Under the pieces are notes generated by a model. The model was not told the DNA's origin, ran no database searches, and saw nothing but the letters and a program-made list of their open reading frames with translations. This document shows positions 18,863 to 27,110 of a stretch of DNA of 64,000 nucleotides, one piece after another. The DNA lies in assembly GCA_022842935.1 (NCBI GenBank), contig JALHOP010000005.1:213307-277306 (forward strand), in the 5' to 3' direction. The position numbers and the translations under genes are program-made. This DNA comes from Myxococcota bacterium (GTDB lineage Bacteria; Myxococcota; XYA12-FULL-58-9; JALHOP01). The first letter of the stretch is position 1. Every line of letters begins with the position of its first letter.

Positions 18863-19144
18863 ATGAACGTTGAGCACGCCAAGCAAGCCATCGCCTCCGC
18901 CGCTGAGAACCGTGTGCATGAGGCCCTCGTCAGGGCAGGCAAGCTGTCCCCGACAGGGCGTGTGCTCCTGATCACAGACCCCCAAGGGCTCTTCGGTGCG
19001 ACGCCGGGCGATGTCTTCGTAACCGTGTTGCCGCGCGCAGGCGGTTTCGCCGGGGTTACCACGTGGCTGGTCACTGCCTTGAATCAGGTCATCGACCCAC
19101 GAACGGTTTCGCCCGAGCAGCTCTGGGCCGTCGCAAACGACTAG
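18863..19144 (+). CDS. Small hypothetical protein
   Basis: A 93-aa protein (MNVEHAKQAIASAAENRV...). The C-terminal half (QGLFGATPGDVFVTVLPRAGG) looks beta-rich. No signal peptide and no family recognised. The frame stays open upstream but without a better start; the ATG given has only a weak ribosome-binding site. The gene sits between the two esterase paralogs. Confidence 0.45.
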   Translation: MNVEHAKQAIASAAENRVHEALVRAGKLSPTGRVLLITDPQGLFGATPGDVFVTVLPRAGGFAGVTTWLVTALNQVIDPRTVSPEQLWAVAND

Positions 19145-19270
19145 GCCATCGCGGGGCGATCTGCGAACCGGGGCGACAGCCGCACCGATGCATGTGATGA
19201 CCATCGAATTTGGTCTTCACGTCATCGCGTGAACTTGTGACGCCCATCTGCTACCCTCCGCGCGCCCCCC

Positions 19271-20140
19271 ATGCTTTTCCGCCCGTTCATCGGCAGCCTT
19301 CTGCTGGCGCTCTGCGCTTGTGGCAATCTCGTATCAGGCGAGCCCGGTAGTGATTCAGAACCCGTCGTGAACGACGACGAGCGCGGTGAAGATCCGGGAC
19401 CCGATCCCGCACCCGGGCCGGGCCCGAGCCCGACCTCACCACCTCCCGAAGAGCCCGAGCCAGATACGTTCCCAAGCGAGCCGCTGAACTTCACGCTCGG
19501 CCAGGCTCTCGAGCTCGATAGTGGCACCAGCCCCTACTGGGTGGTCATGCCGAGTACGTACGACCGAACCCACAACACACCAACACAGCTCTACGTCTAC
19601 CTTCACGGCTGCGGCGGTTTCAGTAGCGGGGACGTCTGGGCGGCGAGCAATGGCAACACACAGTGGATCGGCATGGCGCCCGGCGGGGCCGAGGGTGGCT
19701 GCTGGGATGATCAGGCGAGGTTCGCTGATTTCGTCATGGACGCTATCGCGGACCTGAAGACACATTTCAATATCGATCCAAAACGTGTTCACATTGGCGG
19801 CTACTCCTCTGGGGGCGACCTCGCGTATTACACTGCGTTTCGCCATGCCGATGGCTTTGCGGGCATTCTGTGCACGAACTCCATCCCCGCTTACAGCGTC
19901 TCAGACCTGAACGCCGGCATCGCTGCTGCGGCCTGGAAAATCAATATCGTGCATCTCTCTCAGGCCAGCGACGGTGTGTATGCGATCGCGGATGTTCGCG
20001 CCCGATTTCAGGTGCTGCGCGATAGCGGGTTCCCGGTGCTCCATATCGAGCGGCCCGGCGCGCACTACGATGGCAACACCACCGCGTATCGAAACGAGCT
20101 CGTGCATCCGCATCTCGAGGACGGCTGGGAAGCCCCGTAA
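19271..20140 (+). CDS. Secreted alpha/beta-hydrolase lipoprotein, paralog of 17923-18684
   Basis: A 289-aa protein with a lipoprotein signal (SLLLALCAC), then a proline/glutamate-rich linker longer than in its paralog. The catalytic elements are the same: YLHGCGG, GYSSGG and a late His in ERPGAHYDG. The two proteins match through most of the domain, including NTQWIGMAPGGAEG versus DAEWIGLAPGGAEG, so they come from a duplication followed by inversion. Both are probably surface or periplasmic esterases. Confidence 0.82.
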   Translation: MLFRPFIGSLLLALCACGNLVSGEPGSDSEPVVNDDERGEDPGPDPAPGPGPSPTSPPPEEPEPDTFPSEPLNFTLGQALELDSGTSPYWVVMPSTYDRTHNTPTQLYVYLHGCGGFSSGDVWAASNGNTQWIGMAPGGAEGGCWDDQARFADFVMDAIADLKTHFNIDPKRVHIGGYSSGGDLAYYTAFRHADGFAGILCTNSIPAYSVSDLNAGIAAAAWKINIVHLSQASDGVYAIADVRARFQVLRDSGFPVLHIERPGAHYDGNTTAYRNELVHPHLEDGWEAP

Positions 20141-20141
20141 C

Positions 20142-20660
20142 ATGTACATCATGGTGGACGTCGAGTCCGACGGCCCGATCCCCGGCGACTACTCGATGGT
20201 GTGCTTTGGCGCGGTGGTCGTCGAGCCTTCGCTATCGCGGACGTTTTACGGCCGTATTCGACCCATCTCCGACCAATGGCTGCCCGAGGCGCTCGCTATT
20301 TCGGGGTTTTCCCGGCAGCAGACGCTCACTTTCGACGAGCCGGCCGAGGTGATGGAGACCTTCGAGAAATGGCTCGCGAGCTTGCAGGCGCGGCGCCTCG
20401 TGTTCATCTCGGACAACAACGGCTACGACTGGAGCTTCATCAACTGGTACTTCCATCACTATTTGCGCCGTAACCCCTTCGGCTTCTCGTCGCAGAACCT
20501 AAATTCGCTCTACAAGGGCCTCGCCAAGAACGAGGTGGCGAGCTTCAAGTCCCTGCGCCGTACCGAGCACACGCACCATCCGGTCGACGACGCTCGAGGC
20601 AATGCTGAGGCTCTGCTCGCTATGGCGGAGCAGCACGGGCTGTCGCTCGCCATGAAGTGA
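20142..20660 (+). CDS. DEDDh-type 3'-5' exonuclease-like protein
   Basis: A 172-aa RNase-H-like exonuclease domain. It shows MVDVESDGPIPGDYSM with the D-x-E metal ligands, a central SDNNGYDWSFINWYF and the third motif HHPVDDARGNAEAL with His followed five residues later by Asp (DEDDh subfamily). Such proteins trim RNA or DNA 3' ends. The start is one base after the stop of the esterase gene, so it is in the same operon. Confidence 0.75.
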   Translation: MYIMVDVESDGPIPGDYSMVCFGAVVVEPSLSRTFYGRIRPISDQWLPEALAISGFSRQQTLTFDEPAEVMETFEKWLASLQARRLVFISDNNGYDWSFINWYFHHYLRRNPFGFSSQNLNSLYKGLAKNEVASFKSLRRTEHTHHPVDDARGNAEALLAMAEQHGLSLAMK

Positions 20661-20726
20661 CTGTCCGCGCGCTGGGAGAGCGACCCGGAGGCGTCGACAC
20701 GGTGTTTCGCGGCGTCGTCGTGACGA

Positions 20727-21326
20727 TTAGTTCGGAGCGCCCTGGAGGTGCAAAATATGAGCGTCGATATCCGCGCGGGCTGCGCTGAGCCGCTCGTGTA
20801 GCGCGTGCGTCTGCCTCTCGACTTCTTTGAAGCCCTGCGAAGCCGCGCTTGCGTGGACGTCGTCGGCCGTAGCCATGAGGGCGTCGAGCTGATTGCCAAT
20901 CTCGCGCGCGGTCATCACGGCCGTGGCGTGCGTCTGGTCTGCTGGCGTTTGCTTTCGTGATTCGACGAGTCGGCGCATGGATGCATTGATCTCCGAGGCA
21001 ACGCGTCCGAGCTCACCGTAGCGGCTCGCGAGCGCGTCGTGCGCATCGCGACGGCGGGCCAGATCCTCAGCGCGGGCTCGGAGCTGCTCGCTCTGCTGTT
21101 GTTGCCGCTGCGACATGGCATCCACCGCGGTCATGAGCGCGTGAAGCTGGGTCGCGAGCTGCTCCTCCATGGCGCCGACCTCGGCCATTGCTTGCGTCGT
21201 CTTGCGAATGTTGTCGTAGCTGTCGAGTGGGAGCTTCTGCGCTTTGCGTGCGAGGGAGCCGAGAGCCTCCAGCTGCTCTTCGAGTGCGATCGATGCGGCG
21301 ACCAGGGCGCTCGTGAGCTTGCTCAT
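20727..21326 (-). CDS. Coiled-coil hypothetical protein
   Basis: A 199-aa, nearly all-helical protein rich in Ala, Gln, Leu, Arg and Glu, with heptad-like spacing throughout (for example RQQQQSEQLRARAEDLARRR). No signal peptide, no membrane helix. It looks like a soluble coiled-coil protein; no family is recognised. ATG start. It stands upstream of the aat gene on the opposite side of a short gap and may be unlinked to it. Confidence 0.55.
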   Translation of the reverse strand: MSKLTSALVAASIALEEQLEALGSLARKAQKLPLDSYDNIRKTTQAMAEVGAMEEQLATQLHALMTAVDAMSQRQQQQSEQLRARAEDLARRRDAHDALASRYGELGRVASEINASMRRLVESRKQTPADQTHATAVMTAREIGNQLDALMATADDVHASAASQGFKEVERQTHALHERLSAARADIDAHILHLQGAPN

Positions 21327-21369
21327 GCATGCGAGCTAGCAGAGTAGGGCGCCCAGCCGGAAGGTGCCT

Positions 21370-22107
21370 TCAGCCCGCGACGAGCGCGCTCTCTGGCGTG
21401 CGCACAGGCCTGCGTGTCGACGCGCTGAGTGGCTCGAACTTCGTCCAAGGAAGAACTTCGCTCGGCCACGCGCGCCCCTCGAAAGTCGTTTTTTGTTTGA
21501 CCGCCGTCGCGAGTCTACGCAGGAATTCAGCGCGCGGGATGAGTACGGCGCCGAGGCTGCGCGTATGATTGTTGAGTACCTGGGTGTCCAGCAAGGTGAC
21601 CCCAACCGCAAAGACCTGCCGCGCGAGGTACGCGAAAGCGATCTTCGACGCGTTGTCGACGCGATGAAACATCGACTCGCCCGCGAACATACTGCCGATC
21701 TGTACGCCGTAGATGCCGCCGACCAGCGCGTCACCTTGCCAGACCTCGACGCTGTGCGCGTGACCGAGTCGGTGCAAATCGGTGTAGGCGGTGACGAACG
21801 ACTCGCCGATCCACACGCGTTGTGCGGCGTGCGCCTCGGCGCAGGCACGCACGACCTCGCTGAAGGCGGTGTCGAATGAGATGCGGTGGTGTCCAGCCCG
21901 CAGCTCCTTTTGCAGCTTGTGCGACAGGTGAATGCTGTCAGGCTCGAAAATGGCGCGTGGGTCGGGCGAAAACCAGCGCACCGGCGCTGTCGACCAGGGG
22001 AACAGCCCGTTGCCGTAAGCGTCGAGCAGCATCGCGGCGTCGATGCCATCGGTCACGTGGACGAGGCCGTCTGGAGCAGCTGTTTCGGGGGCTGGAAAGC
22101 GCGTCAT
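21370..22107 (-). CDS. aat: Leucyl/phenylalanyl-tRNA--protein transferase
   Basis: The family signatures are clear: GNGLFPWS followed by WFSPDPRAIF, then GGIYGVQIGSMFAGESMFHRVDNASKIAF and LLDTQVLNNHTRSLGA. Aat attaches Leu or Phe to proteins with N-terminal Arg or Lys, marking them for ClpAP degradation (N-end rule). The start chosen (MTRFPAPE, 245 aa) has an AAGG ribosome-binding site and gives the usual family length; an upstream ATG would add 16 residues. Confidence 0.93.
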   Translation of the reverse strand: MTRFPAPETAAPDGLVHVTDGIDAAMLLDAYGNGLFPWSTAPVRWFSPDPRAIFEPDSIHLSHKLQKELRAGHHRISFDTAFSEVVRACAEAHAAQRVWIGESFVTAYTDLHRLGHAHSVEVWQGDALVGGIYGVQIGSMFAGESMFHRVDNASKIAFAYLARQVFAVGVTLLDTQVLNNHTRSLGAVLIPRAEFLRRLATAVKQKTTFEGRAWPSEVLPWTKFEPLSASTRRPVRTPESALVAG

Positions 22108-22218
22108 GAGCGTAAACCTTCGGCGTGCAAGACCGAATATCGACGCGGCGAGCACTGGGGTTGCGCCGGCGCGACGACAGCCTGGCGGCGCTTCTTGAAG
22201 CCCCTAGCCGGGCGGGCT

Positions 22219-23418
22219 TTAGCCAGCCGATTCCTGGCCGCGCACCCAGTTGAGGTAGCGATTCCGGGTGCCCGCATCGAGCGCGTAAGGCTTTACCAGG
22301 TGAGCGCAGGAGGTGGTGGCGTCATCGAGGGGTTGCGGGGTGACCCACATGTCGAGCCGGGCGTCGGGTGCGATGTTCACGGCGACCCGAATGAGCTGGT
22401 CCGCGACAAGGCGCCGCGCCGCGACGGCGATGAAGCCAGTAGGGCCAACGCGCAAGACTTGCAAACGTCCGGCCGTGGCGGGGTTGGTCACTTGCGCTTC
22501 GACGTCTACTTTTCGCTCGGGTGAGCCCACGACCAGTGGGGGTGGCGCGATTGCCGTCTTCGCGGTGTCCGCCGCTCCACCGCCGAAACACGCGACCTGA
22601 GCAACGAGCTGTGGGACCAAGCCGACCACCGCTTGGCGCTCGCTGTCCTTGAGCGGGATCGTGCTGAGGTGCTCCGCCCCGATCGACTGGTGCTCGCCAA
22701 GCAAAGCGACGACTGCATCGACCGCCTGCACGAGCACGACCGCCTCGCGGTAGTCGCCGTTCGCGCGCGCGTGATGTGATGCGATGACCTCCTGGATTTG
22801 TTCGGGCAAGGCCCACCGCGCGGCCAGCACCATCCCGAGCTCGACGTGATAGCGCTCGATGAGGCTAGCCCACACCGCGGGCTCGAGTGACAGGGTCAAG
22901 CGCAGGCGCTGGAGCGCAAGCTCGAAGGCGCGGATGGCAAGCACCTTACCGAGGTCGCGGAGCAAGCCATTGAGGAACATTTCGTCTGCCCAAAGCCCTC
23001 GTCCAGGAGCGAGAGCCGCCGCGAGATGGGCGGCAAAGACGCTGTCGCGCCACGCGCGCCGGCGGAGCTGTCCCAGCGGTCCAGCCAGACTCGCTGGGCC
23101 GCCCAGGGTTGCTGCGAGCGCAATACGATGAACTTCCTGGGCTCCGAGTCGTACCACCGCTGCCGGCATCGTCGTGACTGGCGCGCCGCTTACGTTGCCT
23201 GCGGCGTTCGCGTAGCGCAGAAGCAACGCGGAGATCGTCTGGTCTTGTGAAATGAGCTGCACGAGGCGCTGCATGGTGTAGCCCGGGTCGCGCAGCAGCA
23301 TGACAATCTGCGCCGCAACCGCGGGGAAAGGCGGGAGCGGAACAGCGTCGTCGCGAATGAGACCAATGACGCAGCTCTCGAGGGCGGCGAGGGTTTTTGC
23401 CGACTCCTTCTCCGACAT
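22219..23418 (-). CDS. HDOD-domain signalling protein
   Basis: A protein of about 399 aa starting MSEKESAK. The HDOD domain spans about residues 20-250: LPPFPAVAAQIVMLL, LVQLISQDQTISALLLRYAN, then RRAWRDSVFAAHLAA and FLNGLLRDLGKVLA. HDOD proteins are HD-like domains that usually lack hydrolase activity and act in signalling or motility regulation. The C-terminal 80 residues (GFIAVAARRLVADQLIRVAVNIA...) could be a PilZ-like beta domain, unproven. The frame is open further upstream to 23526, so a longer form is possible. Confidence 0.8.
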   Translation of the reverse strand: MSEKESAKTLAALESCVIGLIRDDAVPLPPFPAVAAQIVMLLRDPGYTMQRLVQLISQDQTISALLLRYANAAGNVSGAPVTTMPAAVVRLGAQEVHRIALAATLGGPASLAGPLGQLRRRAWRDSVFAAHLAAALAPGRGLWADEMFLNGLLRDLGKVLAIRAFELALQRLRLTLSLEPAVWASLIERYHVELGMVLAARWALPEQIQEVIASHHARANGDYREAVVLVQAVDAVVALLGEHQSIGAEHLSTIPLKDSERQAVVGLVPQLVAQVACFGGGAADTAKTAIAPPPLVVGSPERKVDVEAQVTNPATAGRLQVLRVGPTGFIAVAARRLVADQLIRVAVNIAPDARLDMWVTPQPLDDATTSCAHLVKPYALDAGTRNRYLNWVRGQESAG

Positions 23419-23558
23419 GACCAACGCCCGATGCGCGCCCATGAAGGCTTCATCGTCGGATTGTCGTTCGACTTTAGAACACGCGGGCCGGCCGTAAACC
23501 ACGCGCACCTTCGCACCCCGTTTCACCTACCTGCCCGGGTGCCTGGGCAAGCGCCTCT

Positions 23559-23759
23559 CTACAGCTCCCAGCCGATATGGAGCGACCCGTTGAGACGTAG
23601 AGCGGGACGTCGTGGGCGCGGCCTTGGATCGAGGTCGAGCCAGAATAGACCGACATACGTTGATGTGGCCAGCCGCGGCCGGAAGAACGTCGAGATTGAT
23701 GAGCCCTGCCGCCATGTCAGATCGAGCTCGAAGGACAGCTGGGGGGATGCGCCGATTGT
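23559..23759 (-). pseudogene. Possible outer-membrane beta-barrel remnant
   Basis: On the minus strand an open frame without a start codon, 66 codons long, ends in GSLHIGWEL and a stop. The sequence alternates hydrophobic and polar residues (LSFELDLTWRQ, TYVGLFWLDLD, RLNGSLHIGWEL), like the last strands of an outer-membrane barrel. It is bounded upstream by a stop at 23760-23762 and has no recognisable start, so it could be a decayed gene end. The signal is weak. Confidence 0.25.
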
Positions 23760-23765
23760 TCAAGC

Positions 23766-24812
23766 GTGAGCATGCCGACGCAGACATTAGCCACGCGTGC
23801 GCCTCTGACGGCGATACCGTTGGTTTCACCGCAGACCTTCAGTGTCGAGCCCGTCGGCGATTTCGCGGTGAGGTCGACCGACGCATTGGACGTCGCGCTG
23901 CGTCCCGTCGATCTTGCGCTGCGAAAAAAGCCGAGCACGTGGCCACGCTCGCTCATGGAGCTCGCGGGCGGGTTGACCGGTCTGGCTGGGTTAGGTGGGG
24001 CTCTCGTGACCGGACTCTTTGCGCTGGTCGAGAGCTCCCAGTCGCTCGCGCAAGCGGCGGTGGCTGCGGGCGTAACGGCCGTAGCATCAGCGGTAGCGAC
24101 GGGCGAGGCCATTGCGTGGCAAGAGCGGCGTAGCTTGACCACCAGGTTCGCCAAAGCGGTCAAGAATATCGAAGACGTCGCGCCTCTCGTTGTCGGCGAC
24201 GCGCGTGCGGGGCTCGTATCCCGCGTTGACCAGCTCGCGAAGAACTTCGCCGCGTGTGAGGACCACCCGCTAGCCGAGCGCTTGCGTCGGGTCGCACGAG
24301 CCCTGAGCGAACCGTCGAGTCGTGTCCCGGACGAGCTCGATGACGCACTCCGTGTCCTCGAAACGAAGGGAGCCGAGATGACGGGGTCGGTGTCGCCGCT
24401 CTATTACACGCCCGTGATGGGTGCTCTGGCGTACGCGCTCGTGGCCGCGTGTTCCCCTGAACGGAACTGGGGCGCCATGGAGTTCTGCGGTGTCTTGCTT
24501 GCTGGTTCGTTCTTCGGCCCTCCACTCGCGCACGTTTGTGAACGCTTCGGCGCCAAGCGCGCTTACGAGCGCTTCGACAGGGAGCTTGGGTCGACGGTCG
24601 GCACGATCGAACGCTTGGCTTCCGGGGTACGCAACGAACACCGTGACGCGCTCGCCAACCGCCTAGCCAATGTGACGCGTCAACTGGGCGAACTCTGGCG
24701 AGACGCCGATTGGACGATGGGAAGGTCCATCGAGGAGCAGCCAACCCTTCGTCGTTTGCTCGTCGTACAGAGCGCGCTCCGCCAACCGGTCGAGCGGGAG
24801 AAAGCTGCTTAG
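23766..24812 (+). CDS. Hypothetical membrane protein
   Basis: A 348-aa protein with a GTG start. It has a hydrophobic stretch at about residues 65-115 (GGLTGLAGLGGALVTGLFAL..., AAVAAGVTAVASAVA), a further hydrophobic pair around residues 218-255 (MGALAYALVAACS, GVLLAGSFFGPPLAHV), and helical charged regions between and after them. No family is recognised. Confidence 0.55.
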   Translation: MSMPTQTLATRAPLTAIPLVSPQTFSVEPVGDFAVRSTDALDVALRPVDLALRKKPSTWPRSLMELAGGLTGLAGLGGALVTGLFALVESSQSLAQAAVAAGVTAVASAVATGEAIAWQERRSLTTRFAKAVKNIEDVAPLVVGDARAGLVSRVDQLAKNFAACEDHPLAERLRRVARALSEPSSRVPDELDDALRVLETKGAEMTGSVSPLYYTPVMGALAYALVAACSPERNWGAMEFCGVLLAGSFFGPPLAHVCERFGAKRAYERFDRELGSTVGTIERLASGVRNEHRDALANRLANVTRQLGELWRDADWTMGRSIEEQPTLRRLLVVQSALRQPVEREKAA

Positions 24813-24959
24813 CCAGGCAACTCAGCGCGAAGCGCTGCTGTGTGGGCGCCTTCTATTCGGTTATGCCGTCGCCGAATGCGATTTGAGAGCGCGCTTCGTT
24901 TTTGGTCAAGACTGCGCTGCTCGGGCCGCGCCATACTCAGCGACGAAGGGGACAATGCC

Positions 24960-25349
24960 ATGCGTTTTGGTTACACCATCGTCTACGTCGCAGATGTCGC
25001 CGCCAGCACTAGCTTCTACGAGCGTGCTTTCGGCTTCATGAGGCGCTTCGTCCATGAAAGCGGACAATACGCCGAGCTCGAAACCGGCCAGACCACGCTC
25101 GCGTTTGCGTCCAACGCCTTGGCGGACCTTAACGGTGTCGAAATCCGGCCGAACGTGGCGACCCAGCCAGCGGCTGGCATCGAGCTCGCTTTCGTCACGG
25201 ACGAGCCCGAGGAGGCGTTGCAGCAAGCGACGCAGGCGGGCGCGCTTCTGGTCAAGCCGGTCGAAGAAAAGCCTTGGGGCCAACGGGTGGGTTACGTGCG
25301 CGACCTCAATGGCTGTCTGATCGAGCTGTGCTCGCCGATGAACAGCTAG
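24960..25349 (+). CDS. Glyoxalase/VOC-superfamily protein
   Basis: A 129-aa single VOC module pair: GYTIVYVADVAASTSFYERAFGF opens the first beta-alpha-beta-beta-beta unit, GIELAFVTDEPEEALQQATQAGA and QRVGYVRDLNGCLIELC close the second. VOC proteins use a divalent metal for lyase, dioxygenase or antibiotic-resistance chemistry, or simply bind ligands. The conserved Glu of GCLIELC is a typical metal ligand. Substrate unknown. Confidence 0.85.
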   Translation: MRFGYTIVYVADVAASTSFYERAFGFMRRFVHESGQYAELETGQTTLAFASNALADLNGVEIRPNVATQPAAGIELAFVTDEPEEALQQATQAGALLVKPVEEKPWGQRVGYVRDLNGCLIELCSPMNS

Positions 25350-25393
25350 CGCCACCCCGACCGAATGCACAGCGGAAACGCGAACTCGAAAGG

Positions 25394-25464
25394 TTGGGGA
25401 ACTAGGATTCGAACCTAGATAAACGGAGTCAGAGTCCGTTGTCCTGCCGTTAGACGATTCCCCA
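25394..25464 (-). tRNA. tRNA-Gln (anticodon CUG)
   Basis: The reverse complement folds as a cloverleaf: acceptor TGGGGAA / TTCCCCA, anticodon stem around the loop CTCTGAC (anticodon CTG) and a T-loop GGTTCGAATCC. The T1-A72 first pair is typical of bacterial tRNA-Gln. The 3' CCA is not encoded. Confidence 0.93.
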
Positions 25465-25475
25465 CTACCTGACCG

Positions 25476-25883
25476 CTACTGCGTACTGCCTTGCTGTGTT
25501 TTGGGTTTGCCCTTGGTTTTGGCCGGAGGCCTCTTGCCACGGGGCACGACGTAGAGACGAACTTCACCGCCACGCTCGTAAATGTTGATGCCTTCCCATT
25601 CGGTGTTCTTGCGCAGCGACGCCAGGTGCTTTGCTCGAATGCCGGGTTGGTTGATGATGTTGTACCAACGTACCCCGGGCTCCGACTTGAACATCCTCTT
25701 GTAGTACTCGACGGCGTCTTCGAAGCCCCGATTCACCTTGTAACGACCGGGCTCGCCAAGCGGAGAGGCACCAGTTGCGACAGGGGCTTTGATCGGCACT
25801 TCGGCCTGCGCCGCGAGTGGCAACAACAGGGCTGACAGCAGCGCGAGGACGCAGACGAATACGGGCTTCGGTGCGTGTCTCAC
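25476..25883 (-). CDS. Periplasmic hypothetical protein
   Basis: A 135-aa protein beginning VRHAPKPVFVCVLALLSALLLPLAAQA, a Sec signal peptide with an AQA cleavage site. The mature part has a conserved-looking core (KVNRGFEDAVEYYKRMF, VRWYNIINQPGIRAKHLASL) and a lysine/proline-rich tail. No family name. The GTG start at 25883 is chosen because it opens the signal peptide and has a GGGAGGGG run upstream; the frame extends to 25961. Confidence 0.6.
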   Translation of the reverse strand: MRHAPKPVFVCVLALLSALLLPLAAQAEVPIKAPVATGASPLGEPGRYKVNRGFEDAVEYYKRMFKSEPGVRWYNIINQPGIRAKHLASLRKNTEWEGINIYERGGEVRLYVVPRGKRPPAKTKGKPKTQQGSTQ

Positions 25884-26297
25884 GAGTGGCCAAACCCCTC
25901 CCAAAAACCGCGTTTTCTCTAAACGAACCACGACGTTGCTGTCAACGCGCGCGACACGCAAGAAGGTTCCTGGTCGATTTTCAGCTCAACCCGTGACCCA
26001 TGATGGTGGGGGAGAAGCCGAAGGACCCGACGCCGAGGGGCACTTGCGCTCGAAAGCACGGTCTGACGAGGTTGTCTCCGTTGGGCCGTCACCGCTACGG
26101 CGGACAACGGCCTGGCCGCGATAAACTTCGAGCAAAGTAGCCATGTTTTCGAATGGGTAAGAGAGAAACGGAACAAGCCATCTGGCGGATCGACCCGGCG
26201 CGTCGCTTGGTGCTTCGGACTGGCCAACAATGCGGTTGACGTCGCCAGCGGGATGTCTGATCATAGGACTTCCGGCGCGGGAATACCGCGCTCGAGC
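25884..26297. other. Intergenic region upstream of 6S RNA
   Basis: About 410 bases without a convincing gene. A 52-codon minus-strand frame (25986-26144) has no family resemblance. The right part should hold the promoter of the 6S RNA and the left part that of the minus-strand secreted protein; I cannot point to clear boxes. Confidence 0.5.
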
Positions 26298-26508
26298 AAG
26301 TCGAAGAATCGCCCTGCTCGGTTCGTGCTTTTGGTGGAAACTCTGAACCAATGTTGCACTAACGGGAGTGGCTGCGCTTAGAGCCGTGTGCATGCCCCGG
26401 ACCCGCAAGGGTTGCAGAGGAAGCCTAAAGCTCTAGCGGTCTGCTCCCACCTGGTTCGCCAGGTTCAGAATCCCCTCGACACGGCCATAGCGGGGCATCT
26501 TCGAGCAA
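26298..26508 (+). ncRNA. ssrS: Probable 6S RNA
   Basis: The region lies directly upstream of 5-formyltetrahydrofolate cyclo-ligase, the position ssrS takes in many proteobacteria. A closing stem can form between TCGAAGA (26301-26307) and TCTTCGA (26498-26504). The interior resembles E. coli 6S RNA in order: a GTGTGCATGCCCCGGACC segment, then GAGGAAGCCTAAAG (26417-26430), then a hairpin CACCTGGTTCGCCAGGTT, then GCGGGGCATCT at the 3' side. The length is near 210 nt. 6S RNA folds like an open promoter and binds sigma70 RNA polymerase in stationary phase. The ends are estimates. Confidence 0.65.
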
Positions 26509-26543
26509 GTCCTCCATGCCCGCCCACCTCGAGGCGGGACGCT

Positions 26544-27110
26544 TTGCACGCTAAACACGAGCTTCGTCATCAGTTTCGCGAACAGCGTCGAGCCGTGACG
26601 CCGCTCGCGCGCGTCGAAGCATCTGCCAACGCCGCCCAGGCGGCACACCGGTGGATTTCGTCCCGGCGGCCGCGTCGCGTGGCGTTATTCGTGTCGTTGC
26701 GTGACGAGATCGACACCGCACCCCTCTACACTCTTCTTCGCCACGATCAGGTCGAGGTGGTGCTGCCGCGGGTCCGTGTTGCCGATACCGCGCTTGATTT
26801 CGTTCTCGCCCACGACCTAAACGATTTGGTGCCCGGTCCTTTTCGTCTGCTCGAGCCGCGAGGTCCAGCCGTGCCTCTCACGTCCGTCGACATCGTCGTG
26901 GTCCCTGGGCTCGCCTTCGATACGCTCGGCGCACGCTTGGGCTACGGCGCGGGCTACTACGACCGCGCGCTCGACGGGTTTCGTGGGGCGCAGCTGGGCT
27001 ATTGCTACCGTTTCCAGCTCGTCGAGGCGCCCTTGCCGCACGGCGCGCACGATTGCCGCATGACCGCTATCGCGCACGATGGCGGCGTGTACTCAGTTGG
27101 GGCCTCTTGA
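26544..27110 (+). CDS. 5-formyltetrahydrofolate cyclo-ligase
   Basis: A 188-aa protein with the family core: RHQFREQRRAV near the N-terminus, a middle VVLPRVRV strand, and the ATP/folate signature VVVPGLAFDTLGARLGYGAGYYDRAL. It converts 5-formyl-THF to 5,10-methenyl-THF using ATP. The TTG start has a GAGGCGG ribosome-binding site and gives the usual length; an ATG at 26388 would lie inside the 6S RNA. Its stop overlaps the RNase Y start (TTGA). Confidence 0.9.
   Translation: MHAKHELRHQFREQRRAVTPLARVEASANAAQAAHRWISSRRPRRVALFVSLRDEIDTAPLYTLLRHDQVEVVLPRVRVADTALDFVLAHDLNDLVPGPFRLLEPRGPAVPLTSVDIVVVPGLAFDTLGARLGYGAGYYDRALDGFRGAQLGYCYRFQLVEAPLPHGAHDCRMTAIAHDGGVYSVGAS

Noticed and set aside
25986-26408. 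140-aa minus-strand ORF overlapping the 6S region.
   Set aside because: No family similarity, unlikely composition, and it lies across the predicted RNA; treated as a chance frame.
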